Source of the DNA: Microbacterium sp. LWH3-1.2
GTDB taxonomy: Bacteria; Actinomycetota; Actinomycetes; Actinomycetales; Microbacteriaceae
Length of the DNA stretch: 64,000 bases
Assembly (NCBI RefSeq): GCF_040675855.1
Contig: NZ_JBEGIK010000001.1
Location: forward strand, 868,001 to 932,000
Direction: 5' to 3'
The notes beneath the pieces were generated by a model. That model was not told where the DNA came from and made no database searches. It saw only the letters and a program-made list of their open reading frames with translations. The position numbers were made by a program, and so were the translations under genes. The first letter of the stretch is position 1. Every line of letters begins with the position of its first letter. Positions 44,429 through 52,921 of this stretch are shown one piece after another.

Positions 44429-46600
44429 ATGCTCGACTCAGCCATGGCAGCGCTCGCGTCGTTCGCCGACCCGCACTTGCTGCTCATGATGCTCGCCGGG
44501 GTCCTCGCGGGCCTCGTCATGGGCCTCATCCCCGGCCTCGGCGGCACCGCCGCCGTCGCGATCCTCCTGCCGATCACCTTCGGCATGGACCCCGCGTCCG
44601 CCCTCGCCCTGCTCATCGGCGCGCTGGCGGTCGTGCACACCTCCGACACGGTCTCGGCCGTGCTGCTCGGCGCGCCGGGCTCGGCATCCGCGTCCGTCAC
44701 GATGCTCGACGGGTACTCGATGGCGAGGAAGGGCCAAGCCAAGCGCGCGCTGAGCCTCGCGTTCCTCTCGTCGATGGCCGGCGGCATCATCGGTGCGATC
44801 GGCCTGACCCTCGCCATCCCGCTCGCCCGCCCCCTCGTGCTGTCGTTCGCGAGCCCCGAGCTGTTCATGCTCACGGTGCTGGGCGTCGCGCTCGCGGCCG
44901 TCCTGTCGCGCGGCAACCTCGTGAAGGGTCTCGTCTCGGGCCTCTTGGGCCTGCTGGTCGGCATGGTCGGCATCGCGCCCACGACGGCCGAGGAGCGCTT
45001 CACGTTCGGGAGCCTGTTCCTCGGTGACGGGCTCTCGCTCGTCGCGATCGCCCTCGGCGTCTTCGGCCTCGCCGAGATCGCGTCTCGCGCTTCGCAGCGC
45101 CGCCCCGACGGCACGCCGGTCAAGGTGACCGGCGGCTGGGGGAGCGGCATCCGAGAATGGCTCACTCACTGGACGCAGGTGATCCGCGGGTCGCTCATCG
45201 GCATCGTCGCGGGCGTGCTTCCCGGCGTCGGGGCGACCGCGGGCACATGGATGGCCTACGGCCAGGCCGTTGCGACCGCGAAGGACAAGCGCCAGTTCGG
45301 AAAGGGCGACCCCCGCGGCATCGTCGGTCCGGAGAGCGCGAACAACTCCGTCGAGGCGGGCGACCTCATCCCGACGTTCCTCTTCGGCATCCCCGGCGGC
45401 GTGCCGTCGGCGATGCTCCTCGGGATGCTGCTCACCTATGGCATCCAGCCGGGGCCGAACATCATCGGCGAGCACCTCGATCTGATGTACCTCATCATCT
45501 GGACCTTCGCGATCGCGTCGGTGCTGGGCGCCCTGCTCTGCTTCCTGTCCGTCAAGCCGCTGTCGTCCCTCACGAAGGTGCCGTTCGCGGCGCTCGCCGC
45601 CGGGCTCGTGGTGGTGATGTTCCTGGGTTCGTTCCAGGAGGGCGGCCAGCTCGGCGACCTGTGGATCATGCTTCTGCTCGGCATCGCCGGCTGGATCCTC
45701 AAGTCGATCGACATGCCGCGCGCCCCGTTCCTCATCGGCTTCGTGCTCGCGATCCCGATGGAGCGCTACTACTTCCTCACGGAGAGCCTGTACGACGGGT
45801 TCGAATGGATGCTGCGCCCCGGCACGCTGGTCTTCTTCGCGGTGCTCGTGCTCCCCATCATCTGGGTGCTCGTCAAGGCCATCCGCACGAAGCTCAGGGC
45901 CCCGTCGGCCAAGGAGATCGCGACCCACAACGCGATCGACGCCGAGGCCCCGCTCAAGGGCACCGTGTGGTCGCGGTGGACCGCCGTCGGCGCCGTCGTG
46001 ATCTTCGCCGGGTCGCTCGTGATGTCGTCGTCGTACTCTCCCGAGGCGCGCCTCCTGCCGCAGCTCATCGGCTGGATCGGCCTCGCGCTCTCGATCCTCT
46101 TCCTGGTCAACGAGCTGCGGCTGTGGCGTACGTCGAAGGCCGCAGCAGCCCGGGTCGCCGAGGGCGACGCCGGAGGAGAGGATGCCTCGTCCGAGGTCGT
46201 GCCGGCGGGCGGCCCCGCGGTCGCGGCGGCGCAGGGCGGCGACCGCCCGGCCGGGTCGTCCTCGACCGCCGACGGCGCCGACAGTGCCTACGACCCCGAC
46301 ACGGGCCTCGTGCTCACGGAGCTGTCGGAGGAGATCGTCCACCCTGAGGCCCGCGACCCGCACCGCACGCGCCACGCGTTCCTCACCTTCGCGTGGATGG
46401 GGGCCTTCCTCGTGCTGGTGTCGCTGCTCGGCTACCTCGCGGCATCCATGATCTTCGTCCCCGCCTTCCTGCTGCTGCAGGCGCGGGTGCGGATCAAGAC
46501 CGCCGTCATCTACACCGCCGCGATCTTCCTCTTCCTGCTGGTGCTCCCCTCGCTCGTGCCGGTGGACCTGCCGCAGGGGCTCCTGACCGCGCTCATCTGA
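44429..46600 (+). CDS. tctA: Tripartite tricarboxylate transporter, TctA fused to TctB
   Basis: A 723-aa permease. Residues about 1-500 are TctA with about 11 helices and the conserved glycine-rich blocks LIPGLGGTAAVAILLPITFG and GVLPGVGATAGTWMAYGQAV. The C-terminal ~200 residues resemble the small TctB subunit: about four helices, with an Ala/Gly/Asp-rich linker around 560-620. The fusion explains why no tctB gene is present. It completes the uptake system with TctC; substrate range unknown. AAGGAAC serves as Shine-Dalgarno. Confidence 0.9.
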   Translation: MLDSAMAALASFADPHLLLMMLAGVLAGLVMGLIPGLGGTAAVAILLPITFGMDPASALALLIGALAVVHTSDTVSAVLLGAPGSASASVTMLDGYSMARKGQAKRALSLAFLSSMAGGIIGAIGLTLAIPLARPLVLSFASPELFMLTVLGVALAAVLSRGNLVKGLVSGLLGLLVGMVGIAPTTAEERFTFGSLFLGDGLSLVAIALGVFGLAEIASRASQRRPDGTPVKVTGGWGSGIREWLTHWTQVIRGSLIGIVAGVLPGVGATAGTWMAYGQAVATAKDKRQFGKGDPRGIVGPESANNSVEAGDLIPTFLFGIPGGVPSAMLLGMLLTYGIQPGPNIIGEHLDLMYLIIWTFAIASVLGALLCFLSVKPLSSLTKVPFAALAAGLVVVMFLGSFQEGGQLGDLWIMLLLGIAGWILKSIDMPRAPFLIGFVLAIPMERYYFLTESLYDGFEWMLRPGTLVFFAVLVLPIIWVLVKAIRTKLRAPSAKEIATHNAIDAEAPLKGTVWSRWTAVGAVVIFAGSLVMSSSYSPEARLLPQLIGWIGLALSILFLVNELRLWRTSKAAAARVAEGDAGGEDASSEVVPAGGPAVAAAQGGDRPAGSSSTADGADSAYDPDTGLVLTELSEEIVHPEARDPHRTRHAFLTFAWMGAFLVLVSLLGYLAASMIFVPAFLLLQARVRIKTAVIYTAAIFLFLLVLPSLVPVDLPQGLLTALI

Positions 46601-46629
46601 CCTGTCCGACCTGAAACATGGGGAACACG

Positions 46630-46923
46630 ATGCACACATCACGCGAGAAGCTCGGCACCGAAGTGAGCGGCACGGTCGCGACGCCGGTCACGCTGATCTA
46701 CCGGCTGCCGGACAAGGTGCCGCACGCGTCGTTCGGGATATCGCGGGACGGCCGCCTGGCGTACGCCGTGCACGTCACCGGATCCCTCGCACAGCGAGCG
46801 CGCACCGCCGTCGCGAAGGGTGACCGGGTGACGATCACGGCCGGTCGCCTCCGCCCCCGCGGGGACGCGGTGGCGATCGTAGACCTGGAAGCCGAGGCAC
46901 TCACGGTGGACCTCGGCCGGTAG
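46630..46923 (+). CDS. Small OB-fold (SSB-like) protein
   Basis: A 97-aa protein. VSGTVATPVTLIYRLPDKVP then GRLAYAVHVTGSLAQRARTA and KGDRVTITAGRLRPRGD gives the alternating strand pattern and the GDRV.ItGrL core of single-stranded-DNA-binding proteins. It is shorter than true SSB and lacks a C-terminal acidic tip, so it is a paralogue-like protein of unknown role. ATG 46630 follows GGGGAA; ATG 46618 would add four residues. It stands 17-30 bp after tctAB and may be cotranscribed. Confidence 0.7.
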   Translation: MHTSREKLGTEVSGTVATPVTLIYRLPDKVPHASFGISRDGRLAYAVHVTGSLAQRARTAVAKGDRVTITAGRLRPRGDAVAIVDLEAEALTVDLGR

Positions 46924-47032
46924 CGCGCTCCCGCGCGATCGGCCGATGGCCGCGGTGGGTGGGATTCCAACCGCTGCCGCGGCTTCTGGGCCGTGTTGAT
47001 CACGTGGTGCCTCGCAGCGGCCCTGATGTGGA

Positions 47033-47836
47033 TCAAGACCGACTGATCTTCACGGGCTGGTGGTCGGCTGCGGCTTCGTCGGCGGCACGCACGCTGCGGA
47101 AGGTGAACCAGACCGTGGCGAGCGCAAGCACGCCGATGCCCATCTGTACCAGACCGAGCGAGTGAACCACAGTGCTCGGATCGCCGTGCCCGACAGCGAA
47201 GACGGAGAAGTCCCATACTGCGTGCAGCACCATCGCCCAGATGAGCGTCCCGGTCGTGCGCCGAACGATGTAGAACACCGTCCCGATGGCGAACGCGCTA
47301 CCCACCTGCACGAGGGTGGGCACGAGGTCCTGACCCAGAAAGAAGTTCATGAAGTGCATCAGACCGAACGCGGCGGAGCTGATGAACCACACCCACACCT
47401 CGGACAGGCGACTGCGTAACGCGACCACCATCAGACCGCGAGAGGTCATCTCCTCAGTGAAACCGACGAGAAGAAGCACCAGCGACGCCGCGAAGAACGC
47501 CCCGTCGTAGGCCGCCCAATCCGTCAGAACCAACGTCAGAACCGCAGTGAGCGCAAGAAGGATCGGCACGAAGATCGGCCACCGGTGACGACTCCGAGCA
47601 TCCTCGAACAGCGCGGGGCGCCACCACCCGAGAACGGAGGTCGTGACAGCGAGGAGGATGGTCGCGACGATGAGGGAGACGCCACCTCCCCAGAACAGGT
47701 TGCTGCCGCTGTCACCCCACTGGTCATAAGGGATCCCGCTCGCCACCTGCACGCCGAAGACAACCGCGACGTAGGCGAGCCAGATAGCGAAACCTATCCA
47801 AACGCGGGGTCGAACACGAAGCGAGGCGGGATTCAT
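47033..47836 (-). CDS. CPBP family intramembrane metalloprotease
   Basis: A 267-aa membrane protein with seven or eight helices. The CPBP/Abi motifs are FTEEMTSRG (EExxxR, about residue 135), FGLMHFMN (the HxxxN-type metal-binding His) and VLHAVWD near the C terminus. Family members cleave prenylated or membrane substrates, or act in bacteriocin self-immunity. CATACT stands 6 nt before ATG 47836. The gene and its flanks look clearly lower in GC than their surroundings, which suggests recent acquisition. Confidence 0.85.
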   Translation of the reverse strand: MNPASLRVRPRVWIGFAIWLAYVAVVFGVQVASGIPYDQWGDSGSNLFWGGGVSLIVATILLAVTTSVLGWWRPALFEDARSRHRWPIFVPILLALTAVLTLVLTDWAAYDGAFFAASLVLLLVGFTEEMTSRGLMVVALRSRLSEVWVWFISSAAFGLMHFMNFFLGQDLVPTLVQVGSAFAIGTVFYIVRRTTGTLIWAMVLHAVWDFSVFAVGHGDPSTVVHSLGLVQMGIGVLALATVWFTFRSVRAADEAAADHQPVKISRS

Positions 47837-48021
47837 ACGTGGAGTATGACAGTGCGCCACGAGCGAAGACGCACATCAACGCCGCGTCCGCCAGTCGGCT
47901 GACGCTCCGGCCGCTGTTCTCGTCGTGCTTCATCGAGCAACGTGATCAACACGCCCTGGGCGTGCTGCGCCGCGGTGAGTTCCCGACAGGAGATGCGGTT
48001 GACGGATGCTGCCAGCGGGGC

Positions 48022-48046
48022 TAACCTACAACCAAATGGTTGTAGG
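48022..48046. promoter_or_regulatory. ArsR-type promoter and operator
   Basis: CCTACAACCA-AA-TGGTTGTAGG (48025-48046), perfect 10-bp arms, lies on the -10 box TAACCT (48022-48027) and on the start codon of the ArsR gene, an ideal position for autorepression. Confidence 0.75.
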
Positions 48047-48434
48047 AATTGGGCTCAGCGATGACGAGATCGACCGCGTGTTCCACGCACTGGCGGCGGC
48101 GACCCGGCGCGACATCCTGCGTCGGACGCTCTCGGGCGAGTACTCCGTGTCGGCGCTCGCCCGCGAGTACGACATGTCGTTCGCCGCGGTGCAGAAGCAC
48201 GTCACCGTGCTCGAGGCGGCCGGCCTCATCGTCAAGCGCGCCGAGGGGCGCGAACGCCTCGTCCGGGCGGATCCCGAGATGATCGCCCGCGCGCGCGCAC
48301 TGCTCGCCCGCTACGAGGAGATGTGGCGTGCCCGCATCGACCGGCTCGACGCGCTGCTCGCCGAGCCTGCCGGATCGTCCGGCACCACCACCGAAGGACC
48401 GAAGCACGATCAACGCAGGAACGAAGGAGAATGA
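48036..48434 (+). CDS. ArsR-family winged-helix repressor
   Basis: A 132-aa regulator (HTH_20 type). DEIDRVFHALAAATRRDILR opens the fold, EYSVSALAREYDMSFAAVQK is the recognition helix, and HVTVLEAAGLIVKRAEGRER the wing. No metal-binding CxC motif is present, so it belongs to the non-metal group that regulates SRPBCC genes. ATG 48036 is 8 nt after TAACCT and inside the operator. It overlaps the downstream SRPBCC gene by 4 nt (ATGA), forming the common ArsR/AHSA1 regulatory pair. Confidence 0.9.
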   Translation: MVVGIGLSDDEIDRVFHALAAATRRDILRRTLSGEYSVSALAREYDMSFAAVQKHVTVLEAAGLIVKRAEGRERLVRADPEMIARARALLARYEEMWRARIDRLDALLAEPAGSSGTTTEGPKHDQRRNEGE

Positions 48435-49417
48435 CGATGCCCGTCACCGACGTCACCACCGATCCGGAAGCGCTCACCATGACGCTCACGGCCGAGTTCG
48501 CCGCTCCGGTCGAGCGGCTGTGGGAGGCCTTCACCGAACCGCGACAGCTCGAGCGGTTCTGGGGCCCTCCCGGGTACCCCGCCACCTTCACGGAGTTCGA
48601 CCTCACCGCCGGCGGCCGCGCCAGGTACCACATGACCAGCCCCAGGGGCGAGCAGTACCACGGGGTGTGGGAGTTCCTCGAGATCGACGGTCCGCGCACG
48701 TTCACCGCTCTCGACTCATTCGCCGACGGCGAGGGAAAGGTGCTGCCTGAGATGCCGACCTCGCGCATGGTGTTCGCGTTCGACCCGACGCCGACGGGGT
48801 CGCGTCTGGTGAACACCACCCACTTCGACTCGGCCGAGGCACTCGAGAAGGTCGTTTCGATGGGCGCCGTCGAGGGCTCGACGATGGCGATCAACCAGCT
48901 CGACCGCGTGCTCGAGGGTCTGCGCGCCTTCTCCGCCGGCAAGGGCACGCAGACCGAGATCCTCGACGACACCCACGTGCGCATCACGCGGCTCATCGAG
49001 GGCCCGATCGACCTCGTGTGGCGCGCCCACCAGGAGCCCGAGCTCCTCGAGAAGTGGATGCTCGGCCCCGACGGCTGGCGCATGTCGGTGTGCGAGGTCG
49101 ACCCGTCGGTGGGCGGCAGATATCGCTACCAGTGGGAGCCGGTCGCAGACACCGAGGGCGAGACCTTCGGATTCGACGGCGAGACGGTGCTGTCCGAGGC
49201 GCCGCGCCGCGCCGTCACCACCGAGCACATGACGGGCACCGACTACCCGTCGACGCTCAACGACCTCAACCTCTATGAGGAGGACGGCGCCACCCTCATC
49301 ACCCTCCTCATCGAGTATCCCGACAAGGAGACCCGAGACATCGTCCTCGCCACCGGTATGACCGACGGCATGGAGGCCAGCTACGGCCGCCTCGAGGGCG
49401 TCCTGGCGCAGGTCTGA
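48431..49417 (+). CDS. Double-SRPBCC (AHSA1-like) protein
   Basis: A 328-aa protein with two START/AHSA1-type domains in tandem: residues about 10-160 (APVERLWEAFTEPRQLERFW) and 170-325 (GPIDLVWRAHQEPELLEKWM). Each has the typical WxxxxxPxxLxxW start and a C-terminal helix (TMAINQLDRVLEGL; GMEASYGRLEGVL). Usually these domains occur singly; here they are fused. They bind hydrophobic ligands, role unknown. First codons overlap the ArsR stop. Confidence 0.88.
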   Translation: MTMPVTDVTTDPEALTMTLTAEFAAPVERLWEAFTEPRQLERFWGPPGYPATFTEFDLTAGGRARYHMTSPRGEQYHGVWEFLEIDGPRTFTALDSFADGEGKVLPEMPTSRMVFAFDPTPTGSRLVNTTHFDSAEALEKVVSMGAVEGSTMAINQLDRVLEGLRAFSAGKGTQTEILDDTHVRITRLIEGPIDLVWRAHQEPELLEKWMLGPDGWRMSVCEVDPSVGGRYRYQWEPVADTEGETFGFDGETVLSEAPRRAVTTEHMTGTDYPSTLNDLNLYEEDGATLITLLIEYPDKETRDIVLATGMTDGMEASYGRLEGVLAQV

Positions 49418-49435
49418 GTCGGAGGAACAGCCGAG

Positions 49436-50314
49436 ATGACCGAGAGCACCGTCGAGCGGACCGTCGCCACCCACGTCGTGGGAACGGGCGAGGACGCGAT
49501 CACGTACGACATCCACGGGGATCTGAGCGCGGCCACCGCGGACCGGCCGGCGCTGTTCCTCTTCGCCGCGCCGATGGACGCCGGCGGACTGGCACTGCTG
49601 GCCGAGCAGTTCGCGGATCGCCCCGTGGTGACCTACGACCCGCGCGGCGCCGGACGCAACCCGGCGGGCACGGCCGACATCACGGTCGAGCAGCACGCGG
49701 CGGATCTGCATCGCGTGATCGCGGCGCTGGACTGCGGCCCCGTCGATGCGTTCGGCACCAGCGGCGGGGCGGTCAACCTGCTCGCGCTGGTCACGGCTCA
49801 CCCCGAGGACGTGCGCATCGCCGTCGTGCACGAGCCTCCTCTCGCGGAGGTGCTCCCCGACCGGGACGCAGTGCTCGCGGTGGTCGCCCACATGAAGCGC
49901 ACCTACGCCGAACAGGGCGACGGCGCCGCCATGGCGACGTTCATCCCGTTCGTCATGCTCGACGGTCCGGTGCCCGACGACTATCTCGATCAGCCCGCGC
50001 CCGACCCCGCGATGTTCGGCATGTCGGCGGAGGACGACGGCACCCGCACGAACCCGCTGCTGCGGAACATGCCGGCGACCATCGTCTACCGGGTCGACGG
50101 CGACCGGCTGCGGGGGCTGGGCGACCGGCTCGTGATCGCGGCGGGTGTGGAATCCGGCGACACGCTCGCCGCGCGCGGCGCCCGCGGAGTCGCCGCCCTG
50201 CTCGACCGGCCGGTCGCCGACTTCCCGAGCCATCACGCGGGCTTCACGGATCAGCCGGGGTTTCCGGGCGACCCCGCCGGCTTCGCGGTACGCCTCCGGG
50301 AGATCCTCGACTGA
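49436..50314 (+). CDS. Alpha/beta hydrolase
   Basis: A 292-aa hydrolase in the ArsR/SRPBCC unit. GTSGGAV supplies the nucleophile Ser (about residue 105); DPRGAGRNPAG follows the oxyanion strand, and HHAGF near the C terminus provides the His. The acid residue is less clear. The 18-bp gap and GGAGGA ribosome binding site suggest cotranscription with the SRPBCC gene. Substrate unknown. A strong palindromic terminator follows. Confidence 0.85.
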   Translation: MTESTVERTVATHVVGTGEDAITYDIHGDLSAATADRPALFLFAAPMDAGGLALLAEQFADRPVVTYDPRGAGRNPAGTADITVEQHAADLHRVIAALDCGPVDAFGTSGGAVNLLALVTAHPEDVRIAVVHEPPLAEVLPDRDAVLAVVAHMKRTYAEQGDGAAMATFIPFVMLDGPVPDDYLDQPAPDPAMFGMSAEDDGTRTNPLLRNMPATIVYRVDGDRLRGLGDRLVIAAGVESGDTLAARGARGVAALLDRPVADFPSHHAGFTDQPGFPGDPAGFAVRLREILD

Positions 50315-50338
50315 GTGCCGCGCCGACTGAGGTATGAG

Positions 50339-50368
50339 GGAGACGGATGCTGCGCAGCATCCGTCTCC
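50339..50368. terminator. Bidirectional terminator, 30-bp perfect palindrome from facing motifs
   Basis: The stem GGAGACGGATGCTGC is followed directly by its exact complement, then by a T-rich tract on the plus strand. It sits between convergent genes (stops at 50314 and 50374) and is made from two facing ACGGATGCTGC motifs. Confidence 0.8.
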
Positions 50369-50373
50369 TCTTT

Positions 50374-51048
50374 TCATCCGCTGACGAGCCGCACGGTCCC
50401 GATCGCGATCAACAGCGCGCCCACGAGGACGCCGACGACCTGCAGCACCGCCGACGCGTGGTCGACGAGGAAGACTCGCACGCGGTCCAGTCCCGGACGC
50501 ACCCGGGTCCTGCCGACGGCGCAGACGACCACCAGCCCGGCGACGGTGGACGCGGCCACGACCGTGAAGATGACGACGATCGTCGAGGTTGCGACGAGGT
50601 CCAGCGCGGCCGCGCCGATCGCGAGACCGCCCGCGACCGTCAGGACGATGTTCTTCGGCCGGACGTTCATCATGAGTCCGAACGCGAACGCGCGCGGGCC
50701 CGTCATCCCGTTCGCGAGGCCCGACAGGTCGAGACTCTTCGCCGTGTCGGCTCGACGGGCGCGCCGGCCGACGACCAGCGTCATGACGATCAGGACGACG
50801 CCGATGACGATCTCGACCACATGAGCCCAGGGCGGGAACGGGCCGCGCGCCTCGTCCGGGATGAGCGCCGCACCGATGGTGAAAGCGGCGACGAGCACGA
50901 GGAGTCCGCCGAACCACCCGCCGGTGAACAGCACGCTGCGCCTCATCGGGTCGGGGGCGAGCAGCAGCACCAGCACCGAGACGATCGGGAACACGCTCAG
51001 CGCGATCGCCAGGGCGATCGGGATCGTATACCAGAGCACGGTGCCCAT
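50374..51048 (-). CDS. GAP (Sap/LysE-like) family membrane protein
   Basis: A 224-aa, six-helix protein of the GAP family (Sap, named for a sulfolipid-addressing protein), related to LysE exporters. Features: IPIALAIALSVFPIVSVLVL at the N terminus, GWFGGLLVLVAAFTIGAALI, and the conserved FGLMMNVRPKNIVLTVAGGL block. Family members affect lipid export or cell-surface composition; no specific substrate is known. ATG 51048 chosen because the upstream frame is unconserved and basic. It is divergent from terC. Confidence 0.85.
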   Translation of the reverse strand: MGTVLWYTIPIALAIALSVFPIVSVLVLLLAPDPMRRSVLFTGGWFGGLLVLVAAFTIGAALIPDEARGPFPPWAHVVEIVIGVVLIVMTLVVGRRARRADTAKSLDLSGLANGMTGPRAFAFGLMMNVRPKNIVLTVAGGLAIGAAALDLVATSTIVVIFTVVAASTVAGLVVVCAVGRTRVRPGLDRVRVFLVDHASAVLQVVGVLVGALLIAIGTVRLVSG

Positions 51049-51194
51049 GTGCGACCTCGACCCCCCGTCTCCCTCGCGGCGGGACGAGGGCGCGTCCTCA
51101 TCCTGCCGCACGGCGCCGCCGACCGCCTCCGGGTGCGCGCGCAACGCTTCCTCCGCCGGGCGGCCCGTTCACCGCGGCCTCGTACGATGGCGGC

Positions 51195-52097
51195 GTGGAC
51201 TTCTCCTTCGCTTTCACGCCCGATCTGATCGCCGTGTTCCTGACGCTGTTCGTGCTCGAGGTCGTTCTCGGCGTCGACAACGTCATCTTCATCTCGATCC
51301 TCGCGTCCAAGCTGCCCAAGGAGCAGCAGGCCAAGGCGCGCAACCTCGGCCTCACGCTCGCAATGCTCATGCGGGTGATCCTGGTGCTGTTCGCCGGGTG
51401 GATCGTCACCCTCAAGGAGGAGGTCTTCTTCATCGGCGAGCTCGGCTTCTCGTGGAAGGACATCATCCTCATCGCCGGTGGCCTCTTCCTGGTCTACAAG
51501 GCCGTGACCGAGATCCATCACAAGCTCGAGGGCGCCGAGGACGAGCACGGCGCCGGCGGGGGCAAGAGCGTCACGTTCGGCTCGGTGATCGCGCAGATCC
51601 TCGTGCTCGATCTCGTGTTCTCGCTCGACTCCGTCATCACCGCCGTCGGCATGACCGAGAACCTCGTCGTGATCATCACGGTCGTCGTGCTGTCGTTCGG
51701 CATCATGCTCTTCGCGTCGCGCTACATCTTCGCGTTCGTGAACAAGCACCCCACGGTGAAGATGCTGGCGCTGTCGTTCCTCCTGCTGATCGGCGTCTTC
51801 CTGGTCGCGGAGGGCTTCGGCTTCCACATCGACAAGGCGTTCATCTACGGCCCGATGGCGTTCGCGATCTTCGTCGAGGCGCTCAACCTGTGGGCCGCGG
51901 CGCGCAAGGCCAAGCGCGAGCAGCGCCGCCGCGTCCCGGTGCAGCTGCGCCCGCAGTACCCCGACGTCGACGAGTCGGTCGCCGTCGCCGCCGCCCTCTC
52001 GAAGGACCCCGGCGCCGGTTCGGTGGGTCTCTCGTCGAAGCCCGTGGCGGGCGACGCGGTGCCGTCGGCTGCCGAGGAGCGCCAGGGCCTCGGCTGA
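51195..52097 (+). CDS. TerC family membrane protein
   Basis: A 300-aa protein with seven or eight helices. Two conserved acidic repeats are visible: EVVLGVDNVIFISILASKLP near residue 21 and DLVFSLDSVITAVGMTENLV near 145. These pairs of Asp residues bind cations in the TerC/Alx family. Recent family work links members to Mn2+ export and to metallation of exoenzymes; no yybP-ykoY-like riboswitch was recognised here. A polar C-terminal tail of ~60 residues is variable. GTG 51195 is 6 nt after TACGAT (leaderless). Confidence 0.92.
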   Translation: MDFSFAFTPDLIAVFLTLFVLEVVLGVDNVIFISILASKLPKEQQAKARNLGLTLAMLMRVILVLFAGWIVTLKEEVFFIGELGFSWKDIILIAGGLFLVYKAVTEIHHKLEGAEDEHGAGGGKSVTFGSVIAQILVLDLVFSLDSVITAVGMTENLVVIITVVVLSFGIMLFASRYIFAFVNKHPTVKMLALSFLLLIGVFLVAEGFGFHIDKAFIYGPMAFAIFVEALNLWAAARKAKREQRRRVPVQLRPQYPDVDESVAVAAALSKDPGAGSVGLSSKPVAGDAVPSAAEERQGLG

Positions 52098-52165
52098 GAA
52101 ACCGAGAACGTGCGGGAAAACCGCGTCCCGCGTGGTTTGTGCGCCGGATCGTGGTCTCTCGGACG

Positions 52166-52198
52166 GGGACGGATGCGGCGGAGCGCAGCATCCATCCC
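52166..52198. terminator. Terminator-like hairpin from imperfect facing motifs
   Basis: GGGACGGATGCGGC (52166-52179) and GCAGCATCCATCCC (52185-52198), 14-bp arms with two mismatches and a 5-nt loop, between the convergent terC and kdpE stops. Confidence 0.6.
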
Positions 52199-52237
52199 TG
52201 ACCGCCGCGCCGTACGGCGCCCGGCGGGCGCACCGGC

Positions 52238-52921
52238 TCAGGCGGCGGTGTCGGCGAGCAGTCGGTATCCCATGCCCGACTCGGTGAGCAGGTGCGCGGG
52301 GTTGCCCGGGTCGGACTCGAGCTTCTTGCGCAGCTGCGACATGTAGAGCCGAAGGTAGCCGGTGTCGGCGACCTGCTCTGTGCCCCAGATGTGCTTGAGG
52401 AGCGCCTGCCTCGTCACGAGCGAGCCGGGGTTGCGGGCGAGGAACTCGAGGATCTTCCACTCCGTCGGCGTGAGGTGCACGCGCTCGCCCGAGCGCGTGA
52501 CCGTCTTGATCGACAGATCGACGACGACGTCCCCGAAGGCGACCACGGGGACACCGGATGCTGCGGTCACGCGCCGCGACAGCGCCCGGAGCCGTGCGAG
52601 CAGCTCGTCGATCTGGAACGGCTTGGTGACGTAGTCGTCCGCGCCGGCGTCCAGTGCCTCGACCTTGTCGGCGGAGCCGGTGCGGCCCGACACCACGATG
52701 ATCGGGACCGTCGTCCAGCCCCGCAGCGCCTCGATGACCTGCACGCCGTCCAGGCGCGGCATCCCGAGGTCCACCATCACGATGTCGGGATGCTCCTTGG
52801 CGGCGAGGGCGATCGCTGCGGCCCCGTCGGGTGCGGCGATGACCTCGTAGCCGTGCGCGGCGAGCGTGATGCGCAGCGCCCGGACGAGCTGGGGATCGTC
52901 GTCGGCGATCAGGACCTTCAC
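52238..52921 (-). CDS. kdpE: Response regulator KdpE
   Basis: A 227-aa OmpR/PhoB-type regulator. Receiver domain residues 1-118 with phosphoacceptor Asp51 (MVDLGMPRLDG), acidic pocket DDD at 7-9, and conserved Lys in DYVTKPFQ. The DNA-binding winged helix (about 130-225) ends with TGYLRLYMSQLRKKLESDPG. The partner kinase overlaps by 4 nt (GTGA). Normally it activates kdpFABC at low K+; those genes are not near it here. Confidence 0.95.
   Translation of the reverse strand: MKVLIADDDPQLVRALRITLAAHGYEVIAAPDGAAAIALAAKEHPDIVMVDLGMPRLDGVQVIEALRGWTTVPIIVVSGRTGSADKVEALDAGADDYVTKPFQIDELLARLRALSRRVTAASGVPVVAFGDVVVDLSIKTVTRSGERVHLTPTEWKILEFLARNPGSLVTRQALLKHIWGTEQVADTGYLRLYMSQLRKKLESDPGNPAHLLTESGMGYRLLADTAA

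Noticed and set aside
50930..51195. yybP-ykoY manganese riboswitch before terC
   Set aside because: The terC start follows its -10 box by 6 nt, leaving no leader.
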